The position numbers were made by a program, and so were the translations under genes. DNA of 64,000 nt from contig NZ_FNDX01000011.1 in the NCBI RefSeq assembly GCF_900099765.1, positions 1-64,000 of the forward strand, in the 5' to 3' direction. Origin of the DNA: Paenibacillus typhae. Its GTDB lineage: Bacteria > Bacillota > Bacilli > Paenibacillales > Paenibacillaceae. The notes under the pieces are model-generated. The model ran no database searches. It was not told the origin of the DNA and saw nothing but the letters and a program-made list of their open reading frames with translations. This document shows positions 24,410-34,371 of this stretch, in pieces (position 1 is the stretch's first letter; every line of letters starts with the position of its first letter).

Positions 24410-25850
24410 GTGGATGAAGAATAACAACTTCAACAAGATTCTTGCACTTGTCTTCGGTATTATCCTGTGGACGATTGTACATGTGGATACCGAGCCTACG
24501 AACCAGACTACAGTTAACACACAGACGAAGATTATTGAAAATGTTAAAATAGAGCAGACCGGCCTTGATGAGGAAAAGTATGTATACAGCTTCGACGCCG
24601 AGAGTGTGAGACTTGAAGTATCGGGCAAAAATTCCGATCTCAATTTCAAGTTTTCCGACGATTATAAGGTAACCCTCGATTTAAGCGATGTAGGGCCGGG
24701 GGATACAACGCTTCCGTTAAATTATACCCTGCCCAAGGGCGTAAAGTTTGAATCCATGGATCCGTCTGAAGTGAATGTGCATGTCGAACTGCGCAACACG
24801 AGGACGTTCCCGGTTACCCTGATTACAAGCGGTGCTCCGGCAGAGGGGTATAAGCTCGGCACAGCCGTTATTAACCCTGCTGAGGTTGAAGTTACCCTGC
24901 CGGCCAGTGAACTGAGTAAAGTAACTACCGTTCAAGGGACGATTGAGCTGGATGGGGAGAATGAGACCTTTACGGAAAAAAGAATGCGGCTGGCTGCCTA
25001 TGACAGCAGCGGAAATGAGATTAGCGGTGCTGTTATTGAGCCCGCTACAGTTGCTGTTGAGCTGCCTATTACGCTGCCGTACAAAACGCTACCGCTGGAT
25101 GTAAGCTTCACAGGGCAGCTGCCGGGATCACTGGTACTGTCCAGAGTCACTCCGGAAATGGATACAGTTACGGTATACGGCAGCGAGGAAGCACTGGCCG
25201 GATTATCCTCTTATGATGCAGTACTTGATCTGAGTACGGTTCAGTCCGCAGGAACACAGCAGGTGAAGCTGGAGCTTGCTCCGCCTGAAGGAATAGCAAA
25301 GATTGAGCCTGCGCAAATGAATGTCACCGTTTCTGCAGCTGAAATTGCTGAACGGACGATGAATAATATCCCGATCAAGCTTGAAGGTGTGGCCAGCGGG
25401 CTTACTGCCGTGGTTACGGACCCGGCCGCCAAAGCGATTTCTCTGACGCTGGCGGGCGCTCCTACACTGCTGGATCAGCTTGATCAGGATAACATCAGTG
25501 TTGTTGCCGATGTCGGCGGACTGTCAGCAGGGGTTCATCAGGTGTCACTTCAGATCTCGATGCCGCGGTTCATTTCAATGGTCAATTCCTCACAGCCGAA
25601 TGTAGTCACCATTGATCTGCAGCCGCCTGCAACACCTGAGGCAACTGTAAGTCCGGATACCGGCATTGCGCCGACCCCTGAGCCGAGCTCTGAAGCTGTT
25701 TCCGGCGGGGAAACGAGTGTGGAGCCGACCCATAGCGCAGAGCCAACCGGCACTGCCACACCGGAGCCGGCGGAGGATGTGCCGGAGAACAGCAGCACTC
25801 CCGCAGGAAGCGGGAATACGACGAATACCGGGGGCAATGGCGGTACGTAA
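24402..25850 (+). CDS. cdaR: CdaA regulator CdaR (YbbR-domain protein)
   Basis: 482 residues. One N-terminal membrane span (residues about 9-27, KILALVFGIILWTIVHVDT) is followed by four outer YbbR repeats. The C-terminal about 80 residues are a Pro/Thr/Glu-rich linker-like tail (PTPEPSSEAVSGGE) without fold. CdaR binds CdaA and adjusts its activity. Overlaps cdaA by 8 nt. Confidence 0.95.
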   Translation: MDKWMKNNNFNKILALVFGIILWTIVHVDTEPTNQTTVNTQTKIIENVKIEQTGLDEEKYVYSFDAESVRLEVSGKNSDLNFKFSDDYKVTLDLSDVGPGDTTLPLNYTLPKGVKFESMDPSEVNVHVELRNTRTFPVTLITSGAPAEGYKLGTAVINPAEVEVTLPASELSKVTTVQGTIELDGENETFTEKRMRLAAYDSSGNEISGAVIEPATVAVELPITLPYKTLPLDVSFTGQLPGSLVLSRVTPEMDTVTVYGSEEALAGLSSYDAVLDLSTVQSAGTQQVKLELAPPEGIAKIEPAQMNVTVSAAEIAERTMNNIPIKLEGVASGLTAVVTDPAAKAISLTLAGAPTLLDQLDQDNISVVADVGGLSAGVHQVSLQISMPRFISMVNSSQPNVVTIDLQPPATPEATVSPDTGIAPTPEPSSEAVSGGETSVEPTHSAEPTGTATPEPAEDVPENSSTPAGSGNTTNTGGNGGT

Positions 25851-26018
25851 CTTTTTGTGCGGGAAAGCGTCTATGTGTATGGCCCATTAGTTACAAGAAT
25901 CAGAATTCATTCATACAATAATTCATTAAGCTATGTAAGATGAACCTAAGAATGGGGCTTCATACCTGACATTTTTAAGTTCACATTGTACATGTAGCGT
26001 ATTAAAAGGAGAAAAGAG

Positions 26019-27359
26019 ATGGGTAAGTATTTTGGTACAGACGGTGTGCGCGGAGTCGCTAACCAGGAGTTAACAGCAGAAATGGCCTATAGCATTGGCC
26101 GCTGCGGCGGATATGTACTGGCTGGAAACGTAGAGAAGCCAAAAGTGGTTATCGGCATGGATACACGGATTTCCGGACCGCTGCTGGAATCGGCACTTGT
26201 AGCCGGGCTGTTGTCCATCGGGGCAGAAGTAATTCGTATTGGAGTCGTCAGCACTCCTGCTGTAGCATATATAACCAGATTGCTCAAAGCGGATGCCGGT
26301 GTAATGATCTCCGCTTCCCACAACCCGGTTGAAGACAACGGAATTAAGTTTTTCGGCGGAGACGGCTTTAAGCTGACCGATGAGACTGAACTGCGCATTG
26401 AAGAGCTGATGGATGCCGAGAAGGATGAGCTTCCGCGTCCGGTTGGCGCAGGTCTTGGCAAGCTAACCGTAGACAACGATGCCAAATATCTTTATCTGGA
26501 GTACCTGAAGACAACGATTTCCAATCGTTTTGACGGAATTAAGGTTGTACTGGACTGCGCGCATGGTGCAGCTTATGAGCTGGCTCCGCGTCTGTTCAGA
26601 GAGCTGGGTGCAGAAGTAATTGCTATCGGAGCCGAGCCCGACGGCCTTAACATCAATGACGGATATGGCTCAACACATCCTGAGAAGCTGCGGGAAGAGG
26701 TGCTTCGTCACGGTGCTGATCTGGGACTGGCTTTTGACGGCGATGCAGACCGCCTAATCGCCATTGACGAGACTGGTGAAGAGGTGGACGGCGACTTCAT
26801 TCTCTGCATCTGCGGAGATGCAATGAACCGCTCCGGCAAGCTCAAGGATGCAACCATTGTTTCGACGGTTATGAGTAACATCGGCTTCTACAAGGCAACA
26901 GAAAAATTGGCGCTGAATACAGCCAAAACGGCTGTAGGAGACCGTTATGTGATGGAAGAAATGCGCCGCGGCGGCTATAATCTGGGCGGGGAACAGTCCG
27001 GCCATGTTATTTTCCTGGATTACAATACAACGGGTGACGGTATCCTGACGGCGATCCAGCTCGTCGATACCATGAAGGCTGATGGTAAGAAGCTGAGTGT
27101 ACTGAAGTCGATGATGACCAAATATCCTCAGGTGCTTGTTAATGTGCGGGTTCAGGATAAGACGAATTATCCAAACAATCCGGCGATTGATGCAGCGATT
27201 AAAGAGGTAGAAGGCAAGCTTGGGGATAACGGCCGTGTGCTTGTCCGTCCTTCGGGGACAGAACCGCTGATCCGTGTAATGGCTGAGGGCCCGGATAAGG
27301 CAGAACTCGATCTGTTCGTAGGACAGATTGTTGAGGTTGTAGAACGCGAATTGGTTTAA
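26019..27359 (+). CDS. glmM: phosphoglucosamine mutase
   Basis: 446 residues, usual length, with AAAAGGAGAA before ATG. Active-site serine loop [17 protein letters not shown] (phosphoserine near residue 100), metal-binding DGDADR near residue 240 and the phosphate-binding [14 protein letters not shown] near the C-terminus. It turns glucosamine-6-P into glucosamine-1-P for UDP-GlcNAc and the cell wall. Third gene of the cda-glmM operon. Confidence 0.98.
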   Translation: MGKYFGTDGVRGVANQELTAEMAYSIGRCGGYVLAGNVEKPKVVIGMDTRISGPLLESALVAGLLSIGAEVIRIGVVSTPAVAYITRLLKADAGVMISASHNPVEDNGIKFFGGDGFKLTDETELRIEELMDAEKDELPRPVGAGLGKLTVDNDAKYLYLEYLKTTISNRFDGIKVVLDCAHGAAYELAPRLFRELGAEVIAIGAEPDGLNINDGYGSTHPEKLREEVLRHGADLGLAFDGDADRLIAIDETGEEVDGDFILCICGDAMNRSGKLKDATIVSTVMSNIGFYKATEKLALNTAKTAVGDRYVMEEMRRGGYNLGGEQSGHVIFLDYNTTGDGILTAIQLVDTMKADGKKLSVLKSMMTKYPQVLVNVRVQDKTNYPNNPAIDAAIKEVEGKLGDNGRVLVRPSGTEPLIRVMAEGPDKAELDLFVGQIVEVVERELV

Positions 27360-27382
27360 TACACAAGTAATACCACTGGCAG

Positions 27383-27440
27383 GCAGAGCCGGCGGTTGGA
27401 GATTTTTTGTGCTTCAACTGCCGGCTCTGCGGCTCTTTTG
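27383..27440 (+). terminator. glmM operon terminator
   Basis: Long stem GCAGAGCCGGCGGTTGGAG / CTTCAACTGCCGGCTCTGC (few mismatches), followed after GGC by TCTTTTG. Confidence 0.8.
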
Positions 27441-27559
27441 AATTTTTTTTAACAAATTCCAATCGTTTCAACCATTATTTCATTGCCAAAAGTGATGTAA
27501 GGTGCATATAATGATGAAGTGTCATTCAAGAAGGAAAGCGGGGATAGTGAGGTATTAGC

Positions 27560-27800
27560 AATAACAAGCGCCAGAGCTTGATCTTGCGCGGGGGAGAAGG
27601 GACAGCTTAAATGGGCTGGAACGGATCACGGCAGATGTAAGCTGACGAGGTGGAGGTGTTCGAAATGTTCGGCGGGGACCTCCCGGTGATGCACCAGAGC
27701 CGTAAATGGAAGCGGAAAATGTCAGGGCGACCTGTCACACAACGCTTTTATGGGTGTACGAGGAATTAAACCATTCATGGGTATGCGCTTATGGAAGATA
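27560..27800 (+). ncRNA. glmS ribozyme/riboswitch
   Basis: The conserved glmS ribozyme core is present. AAGCGCCAGAGCTTG begins at 27566, with cleavage expected between A27567 and G27568. GCTGACGAGGTGGAGG, TCGAAATGTTCGGCGG and GACCTCCCGG follow at about 27641-27695. Glucosamine-6-P binding makes the RNA cut itself, lowering glmS expression. The stretch between core and glmS start (about 27700-27964) belongs to the leader. The 3' boundary is approximate. Confidence 0.95.
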
Positions 27801-27964
27801 CGTAAGTCCTGCTGCGGCAGAGAAGAAGACTGTGCATGTCATGAATATCCTTTTCACAGGTGACAGACCATACAACAGAATAAGCTTTTTCTCTACACAT
27901 GCCGCACGGCACGTTTCTTTCCTTATGCCGCCCACATTACAATCATTGGACGGAGGAATTTATA

Positions 27965-29797
27965 ATGTGTGGTATTGTAGGATATATTGGTAATCAGAAT
28001 TCTCAGGGGATCCTGGTAGAGGGCTTGAAGAAGCTGGAGTATCGTGGTTATGATTCAGCAGGTATTGCTGTGTTCACGAAGGAGGGTCTGCAGGTTGTTA
28101 AGGCACAGGGCCGTATGGCTAACCTGGAGTCCAGACTTGAAGCTACTCCGCTGACCGGAAGTGCCGGAATCGGGCACACCCGTTGGGCCACTCACGGCAA
28201 GCCTTCCGACGAGAACTCCCACCCGCACACAGATGACAGCCAGAAATTCTCGGTTGTGCACAACGGGATCGTCGAAAACTACCTGGAACTTAAAGAAGAG
28301 CTGATTGCCGGCGGATGCCACTTCACTTCCGAGACGGATACAGAGGTTATTTCCCACCTGATCGCCCGTGAATATGAAGGAGATATCGTTAAGGCTGTTC
28401 AAAAGGCAATCACCCACATGCGCGGTGCGTTTGCCCTGGGCGTTCTGACTGAACATGAGCCGGATAAACTGGTAGCTGTTCGTCAGGCGAGCCCGCTGAT
28501 TATCGGTCTTGGCGAAGGCGAAAACTTTATCGGGTCGGACATTCCGGCACTGCTGGAATACACCCGTAACGTATATATTTTGAACGACGGCGAAATGGCT
28601 GTACTGACAAGAGATGCTGTCGAACTGATGACGATTGAAGGCAACTTTATTTCTCGGGAAATGATTACTGTCGATTGGGATGCTGTTACCGCAGAAAAAG
28701 GCGGATACGAGCACTTCATGCTGAAAGAAATCCACGAGCAGCCTAAGGCTTACCGTGACACTATGCGCGGACGCATTAATGCTGAAGGCACTAAAGTAAT
28801 TCTGCCAGAGCTCAACCTGACTCCTGAGCAGATCAAGAACATCCGCAACATTCAGATCGTTGCCTGCGGTACTGCATACAACGCCGGTCTGGTTGGACGT
28901 AACCTGATCGAATCCCTGGTTCGTATTCCGGTTGAGAACGATATTGCTTCCGAATACCGTTACCGTGCGCCAATCGTAACACCGGAAACACTGGTTATCG
29001 TAGTCAGCCAATCCGGTGAAACTGCTGATACTCTGGCTGCCCTGCGTGAAGGTCAGGCTAACGGTGCACACGTTCTGGCTATCACTAACGTTGTAGGCAG
29101 CTCGATCGCCCGCGAAGCCAACGATGTACTGGTTACTCTGGCTGGTCCGGAAATCGCAGTAGCATCGACTAAAGCCTACACTTCGCAGATCATTGCGTTC
29201 ACACTGCTCGGCCTGTACATGGCTGAAGTACGCGGAACTCAAACGGATGCACAGGTTGCTGAAATTCTGGCAGCTATGAACACCCTGCCTGAGCAGGTAG
29301 AAGAAATCCTGGCTCAGAAGGATGCCATCAAAAATTATGCTGAGCAAATCTCCGGCCACAAGCACCTGTTCTTCATTGGCCGCGGCGTGGATTACGCTGT
29401 AGCTCAAGAAGGCTCGCTGAAGCTGAAAGAAATCTCCTACATTCACTCTGAAGCTTATGCTGCAGGTGAGCTGAAGCACGGTACACTGGCTCTGATCGAG
29501 GAAGGCGTTCCGGTAATTGCCCTGGCAACCCAGGAATCCGTACTCGAAAAGACTGTCAGCAACATCAAAGAAGTGAAAGCCCGCGGCGCAGACGTGCTGG
29601 CCATCACTCACCAGGAGCACGTAACAGACCTGCTAAAATCCGTTGACCAGGCCTTCGTTATTCCGAAGACCCTGCCGCTGCTGACTTCCGCACTGTCTGT
29701 AGTTGTAACTCAACTGCTGGCATACTATGCTTCGCTTGCTCTGGGTCATGATGTTGATAAGCCGCGGAATTTGGCGAAGAGTGTTACTGTGGAGTAG
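27965..29797 (+). CDS. glmS: glutamine-fructose-6-phosphate transaminase
   Basis: 610 residues from ATG 27965, chosen because GGAGG precedes it and because the catalytic Cys must follow the start Met (MCGIVGYIGN). N-terminal glutamine amidotransferase, then two SIS sugar isomerase domains (CGTAYNAGLVGR, VSQSGETADT) and the C-terminal DKPRNLAKSVTVE. It makes glucosamine-6-P. Its 3' end is the classic recognition sequence of TnsD in Tn7-type transposition, and a transposon-like end lies 30 bp past the stop. Confidence 0.98.
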   Translation: MCGIVGYIGNQNSQGILVEGLKKLEYRGYDSAGIAVFTKEGLQVVKAQGRMANLESRLEATPLTGSAGIGHTRWATHGKPSDENSHPHTDDSQKFSVVHNGIVENYLELKEELIAGGCHFTSETDTEVISHLIAREYEGDIVKAVQKAITHMRGAFALGVLTEHEPDKLVAVRQASPLIIGLGEGENFIGSDIPALLEYTRNVYILNDGEMAVLTRDAVELMTIEGNFISREMITVDWDAVTAEKGGYEHFMLKEIHEQPKAYRDTMRGRINAEGTKVILPELNLTPEQIKNIRNIQIVACGTAYNAGLVGRNLIESLVRIPVENDIASEYRYRAPIVTPETLVIVVSQSGETADTLAALREGQANGAHVLAITNVVGSSIAREANDVLVTLAGPEIAVASTKAYTSQIIAFTLLGLYMAEVRGTQTDAQVAEILAAMNTLPEQVEEILAQKDAIKNYAEQISGHKHLFFIGRGVDYAVAQEGSLKLKEISYIHSEAYAAGELKHGTLALIEEGVPVIALATQESVLEKTVSNIKEVKARGADVLAITHQEHVTDLLKSVDQAFVIPKTLPLLTSALSVVVTQLLAYYASLALGHDVDKPRNLAKSVTVE

Positions 29798-29826
29798 GAA
29801 GATTTCTGGGAATCACATGAATGATT

Positions 29827-29910
29827 TGTTACATTAATGTGTTGTTCCGAACATTAAAGTATTGGTCTTATCAGGAAAGTTACATTAATCTTGTGTTCTG
29901 AAACGAATAG
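29827..29910. mobile_element. candidate Tn7-family transposon end at attTn7
   Basis: A TGT trinucleotide starts at 29827, 29 bp beyond the glmS stop, close to the Tn7 insertion point in other bacteria. Three related blocks follow with ACATTAA at 29831, 29851 and 29882. Two of them extend to TTACATTAATNT..GTTC..GAA. Repeated blocks of about 20 bp inside a TGT-starting end are the layout of TnsB binding sites. The other end and the 5-bp duplication are not found in the window. Confidence 0.6.
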
Positions 29911-29942
29911 ACCAAAAAGTGAATACATCAATATAGACAACT

Positions 29943-29982
29943 AGAGCCGTCCTGAAGTCTTGGGATGGCTCTGGTTGTTTTT
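29943..29982 (+). terminator. terminator downstream of glmS
   Basis: AGAGCCGTCC / GGGATGGCTCT stem followed by GGTTGTTTTT. It lies inside the presumed transposon end region and would also shield the small Xre gene from glmS transcription. Confidence 0.75.
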
Positions 29983-30000
29983 CTAACAGGGGGGAGATAA

Positions 30001-30204
30001 ATGAATGCAATTGGAGATAAAGTTAAGGCTATTAGGCTGCAACATAATTTGAAACAAGTAACTTTTGCCGAAAAGATTCGTATCTCACAAGGAAGGCTTA
30101 GTGAAATTGAGCAAGGTAAAACAAAACCATCAGCTGAAACTCTATTCGAATTAAGGAAACAATTTAATGTTGATCTAAACTGGTTATTCGAAGAAGAAAA
30201 TTAG
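30001..30204 (+). CDS. small Xre-family HTH regulator
   Basis: 67 residues, essentially a single Cro/C1 helix-turn-helix (LKQVTFAEKIRISQGRLSEI, then EQGKTKPSAETLFELRKQF). RBS AGGGGGGAG. It is the first gene of the AT-rich island. Target unknown; by position it could regulate island functions. Confidence 0.85.
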   Translation: MNAIGDKVKAIRLQHNLKQVTFAEKIRISQGRLSEIEQGKTKPSAETLFELRKQFNVDLNWLFEEEN

Positions 30205-30598
30205 TTTAGTTTTAATAATTCAATATGGGTAACTTTGACTAACGATGTGAATTAAATAATTCTCATGAGAAACTATTGGAAACCTCTATAAGAAGTAGGA
30301 TTAAAAATGAAAGCCAATACTATCAAGTCTTTTCAAGCTTGATAGTATAAGGATCATTCTTATTTAGGATCTTTGATATTACCAAAACTGTTAAACACGT
30401 AGATTGCATAATGAAAAGGTCACTTCAGTAAGTGGTGTTAGAATAAAACAAACTATTAGACTGTTAAAAACGTGTGGAAGATTGCTACTGTAGCAAATTT
30501 TAATGCTGTATCTAGTTGATTTTTACACATGTATCTGGAGGTTTTTGCAATTCGATTTAAAAATATAACCATTTACTGAATGCTACGCTAATGCAGCC
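30205..30598. other. non-coding region with one hairpin
   Basis: No gene that I can support. ATACTATCAAG (30317-30327) and CTTGATAGTAT (30338-30348) form an 11-bp hairpin without a T tract. The rest is AT-rich sequence. Confidence 0.5.
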
Positions 30599-31156
30599 TT
30601 ACTTTTTTAAAACACTTCCTCCGAAAAGAAAGCGCTTTTCCCATTGAGTACCCTCAATCGTATCGATTCGAACTCCACCCGATTTTTTAGAGTAGGTTTG
30701 TAGGATTTTTCCGTTTCCCAGATAGATTCCATTATGAGTAATTCGTGCTGTATTTCTATTAATTCCTTGATAATCTGAAGCTTTATTTCCACGGTAAGAC
30801 ATAAAGAACATAATATCTCCAGGCTTTAGGCTTTTCCAATTTGTTGTATAAGACCCTTTGCTCTTGATGTAGGCACCTTGAGTTCTCGAATTAGAGGGTA
30901 AAGTGATTCCTGCCCCTTCAAGATAGGCTTGTCTAACGAAATCAGAGCAATCAAAGGTTCTAGTATTACTTCTACTGGATCCAAATTCATACGGGGTACC
31001 TAAGTATGTCATTCCTTTGGAGATGATACTATTCCTTACAGTACTTATAGACTCTTGCGAAGTATAACTAGCTGCGGATGACGTCGTCGATTGCACACCG
31101 AATATACTGATTGCCAGAGAGGTAGAAAGCAATAAAATGGAAAAATTCTTTTTCAT
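30599..31156 (-). CDS. secreted NlpC/P60 cell-wall hydrolase
   Basis: 185 residues from ATG 31156 (GAAGGGAAG upstream); longer starts would spoil the signal peptide. Residues 1-30 are a signal peptide (MKKNFSILLLSTSLAISIFG). The NlpC/P60 domain has catalytic Cys in TFDCSDFVRQAY and His in RITHNGIYLGNG. Such enzymes cut the peptide bridge of peptidoglycan (gamma-D-Glu-diamino acid bond). Single gene reading towards glmS. Confidence 0.92.
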   Translation of the reverse strand: MKKNFSILLLSTSLAISIFGVQSTTSSAASYTSQESISTVRNSIISKGMTYLGTPYEFGSSRSNTRTFDCSDFVRQAYLEGAGITLPSNSRTQGAYIKSKGSYTTNWKSLKPGDIMFFMSYRGNKASDYQGINRNTARITHNGIYLGNGKILQTYSKKSGGVRIDTIEGTQWEKRFLFGGSVLKK

Positions 31157-31387
31157 GATAGACTTCCCTTCGTTTGTTTTTTGTGAAACTGACGTCATCC
31201 TATCACAGGATTCAAAGACTTGTTTAGGCGTAATATTTGGAATGTTAATTAAGATGTTTTCCCACAAAAAACACATACTTAACACATAAATGATAGTTAA
31301 AATTAAAAACACTTAGAGAAATGGCATGTACATTTAGCTATATTTTTAGGGAAGTCTTAACAAGTAAACTTCATGGAGATGAACAAT

Positions 31388-32494
31388 ATGAGAAAAAAGT
31401 GGATGAATGTCCTCACCGTAGCCATTTTAAGTGTTAGCATTACTGCCTGTGGATCGGCGCAAAAGAATAATTCAGATCCGACTCCATCTGCAACTACTGC
31501 AACAAATGCTGAACCTACTACCGGTACCTCGAATTCCCAAAATAGCTCACCAGTGATTTTATATACTGCTGATGAAGGTGGTAGTATTACTAAAATTGAT
31601 GCAACCACATACAAAGTCATTAAGTCGATCGATATTGACGGTTCGGTTCATAACGTACAAATTTCACCCGATGGGAAAACGGTAGGAGTTACAGTGGTTC
31701 CTACTATGGGGGAGATGGAAGAGGGAGCGGGGAACGAGCAAAGTGAACATGAAATGAATGGGTATGCTTATTTTTTTAGCACATCATCAGACGAACTAAT
31801 TCAAAAAGTTGAGGTCGGGGCTCATCCGGCTCATATTGTATTCACAAATGATGGGAAGTATGTATTGGTTACGAATAATGAAGGAAACGATGTATCTGTA
31901 ATTGATGCCAAGTCCTTAAAAATAGTAAATTCCATTCCAACCGGAACGGGACCGCATGGATTTAGAATATCCGCAGACAGCAAATATGCCTATATAGCAA
32001 ATATGGCCGAAGACACGGTAAGTGTGTTGGACTTGGATGCTATGAATGAAAAACAAAAAATCAGTGTAGGTAACACACCTGTAACTACGGGAATCACGAG
32101 TGATGGAAAAATCCTTGTCGTTCCATTAAACGCAGAAAATGCAGCCGGTGTAGTAGATTTGGATTCTTCTAACATTACAAAAGTACCTGTCGGTAATGGC
32201 CCTGCTCAGGTATACATTTCTGCTGATAATAAATATGCCGTAATAGCGAACCAAGGTACTGAAGAAAATCCGTCACATAGCATTTCAAAAATTGATCTCG
32301 GGACAAAACAAGTAACAGCAACGACTGAGACAGGCACAGGGGCGCATGGTGTAGTCATCAGCCCGGATGGCAGCAAGATCTTTGTAACGAATATGTTCGA
32401 TAACACCGTAACAGTGATCGATAATGAAACAAATCAAGTGATTACAACAATCAACGTAGGCACAACTCCGAATGGTATCAGTATTACTCCATAA
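31388..32494 (+). CDS. YVTN-repeat beta-propeller lipoprotein
   Basis: 368 residues from ATG 31388 (GGAG 8 nt upstream). A lipoprotein signal with lipobox SITAC places the lipidated Cys at residue 21. A Ser/Thr linker with several Asn follows. The rest is built of repeated 40-residue blades (AHIVFTNDGKYVLVTNNEGN, HGFRISADSKYAYIANMAED and so on) of the YVTN/NHL type. A Met/Glu-rich insert (MGEMEEGAGNEQSEHEMNG) occurs in one blade. The next gene is an Lgt, the enzyme that would lipidate it. Substrate unknown; copper-related by neighbourhood. Confidence 0.88.
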   Translation: MRKKWMNVLTVAILSVSITACGSAQKNNSDPTPSATTATNAEPTTGTSNSQNSSPVILYTADEGGSITKIDATTYKVIKSIDIDGSVHNVQISPDGKTVGVTVVPTMGEMEEGAGNEQSEHEMNGYAYFFSTSSDELIQKVEVGAHPAHIVFTNDGKYVLVTNNEGNDVSVIDAKSLKIVNSIPTGTGPHGFRISADSKYAYIANMAEDTVSVLDLDAMNEKQKISVGNTPVTTGITSDGKILVVPLNAENAAGVVDLDSSNITKVPVGNGPAQVYISADNKYAVIANQGTEENPSHSISKIDLGTKQVTATTETGTGAHGVVISPDGSKIFVTNMFDNTVTVIDNETNQVITTINVGTTPNGISITP

Positions 32495-32515
32495 CGAGGC
32501 TAAGGAGGAAGTGAT

Positions 32516-33301
32516 TTGAGAGTAATCTTATTCGAAGTTGGAGGACTTTCGATTAGATCCTATGGCGTTATAGTAGGGTTGGCAGTGCTACTTGCGATAG
32601 GTGTTGCATATTATTTAGCTCGAGGGACCAACTATCAAAAACATATATTGAATCTAGTCTTCTACGTAATATTTAGTGCAATAATTGGCGCAAGAATATG
32701 GCATGTATTCTTTTTTCAGTGGGGTTATTATTCAAAACATTTGGGGGAAATATTCGCGATTTGGAATGGTGGCATTTCAATCCAGGGAGCGTTAATAGGT
32801 GGTTTTATTGCGGTAGCTTATTATGCGCGGAAAGAGAAGATTTCTTTTTGGGGACTTGCGGATATTCTAGCGCCGGCAATCATATTTGGACAAGCTGTCG
32901 GCCGAATTGCCTGCTTTTTAAATGGAGATGCATTTGGGGCCCCGACCGGGACTGGCTTCGGAATTGTTTATCCAGAAGGGACTATAGCTTTCGAGCGCTA
33001 TGGTTCAGTTCCGTTATGGCCTGCTGAAATATGGGAAGGTCAGCTTGACTTAATCGTCTTTGGTATTCTTCTAGTCTTGAAGAATATAAAGTTGCCTAAA
33101 GGTGGACAATTTTTAAGTTATAATATTATGTATGCCCTGGTCCGGTTTTCTATGGAATTTCTGCGTGGAGATTCACCGCGTTATGCGTTAGGCTGGACAG
33201 CAGGTCAGTGGACGAGTATGAGTATTCTTGTTATTTCTCTGTCTGTGTTCCTTTATTTCTTCACAAGGAACCAGGTGAAAGAGACAGTACATAGGGTGTA
33301 A
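32516..33301 (+). CDS. lgt: prolipoprotein diacylglyceryl transferase
   Basis: 261 residues from a TTG start after AAGGAGGA. Seven-span membrane enzyme with the family signature GQAVGRIACFLNGDAFG and WNGGISIQGALIGG. It adds diacylglycerol to the lipobox Cys of prolipoproteins. It follows the lipoprotein gene by 21 nt. A housekeeping lgt is normally near hprK, so this is probably an extra, island-borne copy (inference). Confidence 0.93.
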   Translation: MRVILFEVGGLSIRSYGVIVGLAVLLAIGVAYYLARGTNYQKHILNLVFYVIFSAIIGARIWHVFFFQWGYYSKHLGEIFAIWNGGISIQGALIGGFIAVAYYARKEKISFWGLADILAPAIIFGQAVGRIACFLNGDAFGAPTGTGFGIVYPEGTIAFERYGSVPLWPAEIWEGQLDLIVFGILLVLKNIKLPKGGQFLSYNIMYALVRFSMEFLRGDSPRYALGWTAGQWTSMSILVISLSVFLYFFTRNQVKETVHRV

Positions 33302-33483
33302 GGTGCATGAGTGGAAGAGAACATCCTTTGTGCTTATCGCATAGCTATTTTGGATCTACCATATAGGTAGTGTTGATATCATTGATATAGCTCCGCAAGT
33401 AACTAGTAGTCATTTGCCTGGGGTGAATGGATTAAAACCGGCTCTGCCGTGTTCTTCAGTTATGGCGGAGTACAGTTGTATCT

Positions 33484-33516
33484 GCCACCATGGGAACGTC
33501 ATGGTGGCTTTTTTTT
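33484..33516 (+). terminator. lgt terminator
   Basis: Perfect GCCACCATG / CATGGTGGC stem and eight T. The preceding 33302-33483 shows no gene. Confidence 0.92.
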
Positions 33517-33598
33517 ATATAAGGCCAACTCTTCATATTACCACTTTAAAACTGTCTGGTAGCTATCTTATGTGAACATTGAACCCGATCCTCAAAGA

Positions 33599-34192
33599 TT
33601 AATGATTTGTATGGTTCGTATTCTGAATCGTTTTTTGTAAACCTAGCGGCTTCGCTTGTTCAGGATCGTTATGATTTGCAACGGTGACATATACCATAAG
33701 GACTGTTGAAATGAAGAGGAACATGAATAGCGGTGAACTCAAGACCTTAAAAGTACCTTCGATTACGTTCTCGCTAGATAAGCGCTGCAACAATAAAGTG
33801 TGGGCAAATTGCAAGAATCCGGATACGACCATAAAAAAGAATAGAACATCTTTCCATTCTGATTGAGGAAACATTTGTATCAGCATAACCCCCATTAATC
33901 CGGCCATCATCCCAGACGATGCTCCGTTTAAGAACGCCCCCAAACCCATCAGTCCTCCTATTATGCTTCCAGAAAAGATCCCTAGAAGGACACCTAACAC
34001 CAAAGATTGAACAGGGCCGGCAATATAGAGGCCGCTCAAAGTACCGCCTCCAAAACCAACAATCATCCCGACTACCATAGGCGAAACCATTCGAATCGAT
34101 TCTGTAACTGTCGCCTTAAATCGCAGGATAATGACAAAAGACCAGACCAAAATGAAGATATAAAAAACAACTGCAAGTCCTAAGGATGACAC
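33599..34192 (-). CDS. multi-span membrane protein of unknown function
   Basis: 197 residues from GTG 34192 with AAAGGAGGG upstream. About five hydrophobic spans; the middle is very Gly/Met-rich (GFGGGTLSGLYIAG, GASSGMMAGLMGVMLIQM). Gly-zipper segments of this sort occur in small transporters and in DUF-type proteins near copper genes. No family that I can name. Confidence 0.7.
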   Translation of the reverse strand: MSSLGLAVVFYIFILVWSFVIILRFKATVTESIRMVSPMVVGMIVGFGGGTLSGLYIAGPVQSLVLGVLLGIFSGSIIGGLMGLGAFLNGASSGMMAGLMGVMLIQMFPQSEWKDVLFFFMVVSGFLQFAHTLLLQRLSSENVIEGTFKVLSSPLFMFLFISTVLMVYVTVANHNDPEQAKPLGLQKTIQNTNHTNH

Positions 34193-34371
34193 TTTAATCC
34201 CTCCTTTTAATGTGAGTTTGGTTGAATAAGCTACTTGTAAAGCGTGTCCTCTACCTACAAACAGTGATATGAGAAAGGATTAAAATGTATTCTCCATTAA
34301 AAGCCCATAAATGCTACATAAATTCCACAAGGATCTCTTGTACCATGGAGTTACAGGAGGCGAAAAGAAAA

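Noticed and set aside
28055..29620. Very long (521-codon) minus-strand open frame over glmS
   Set aside because: It is the antisense shadow of a GC-rich, codon-biased gene; glmS itself is certain.
29827..29910. Reading the ACATTAA repeats as binding sites of the Xre regulator at 30001
   Set aside because: Possible, but spacing, TGT start and exact distance from glmS fit a transposon end better. Kept as an alternative only.
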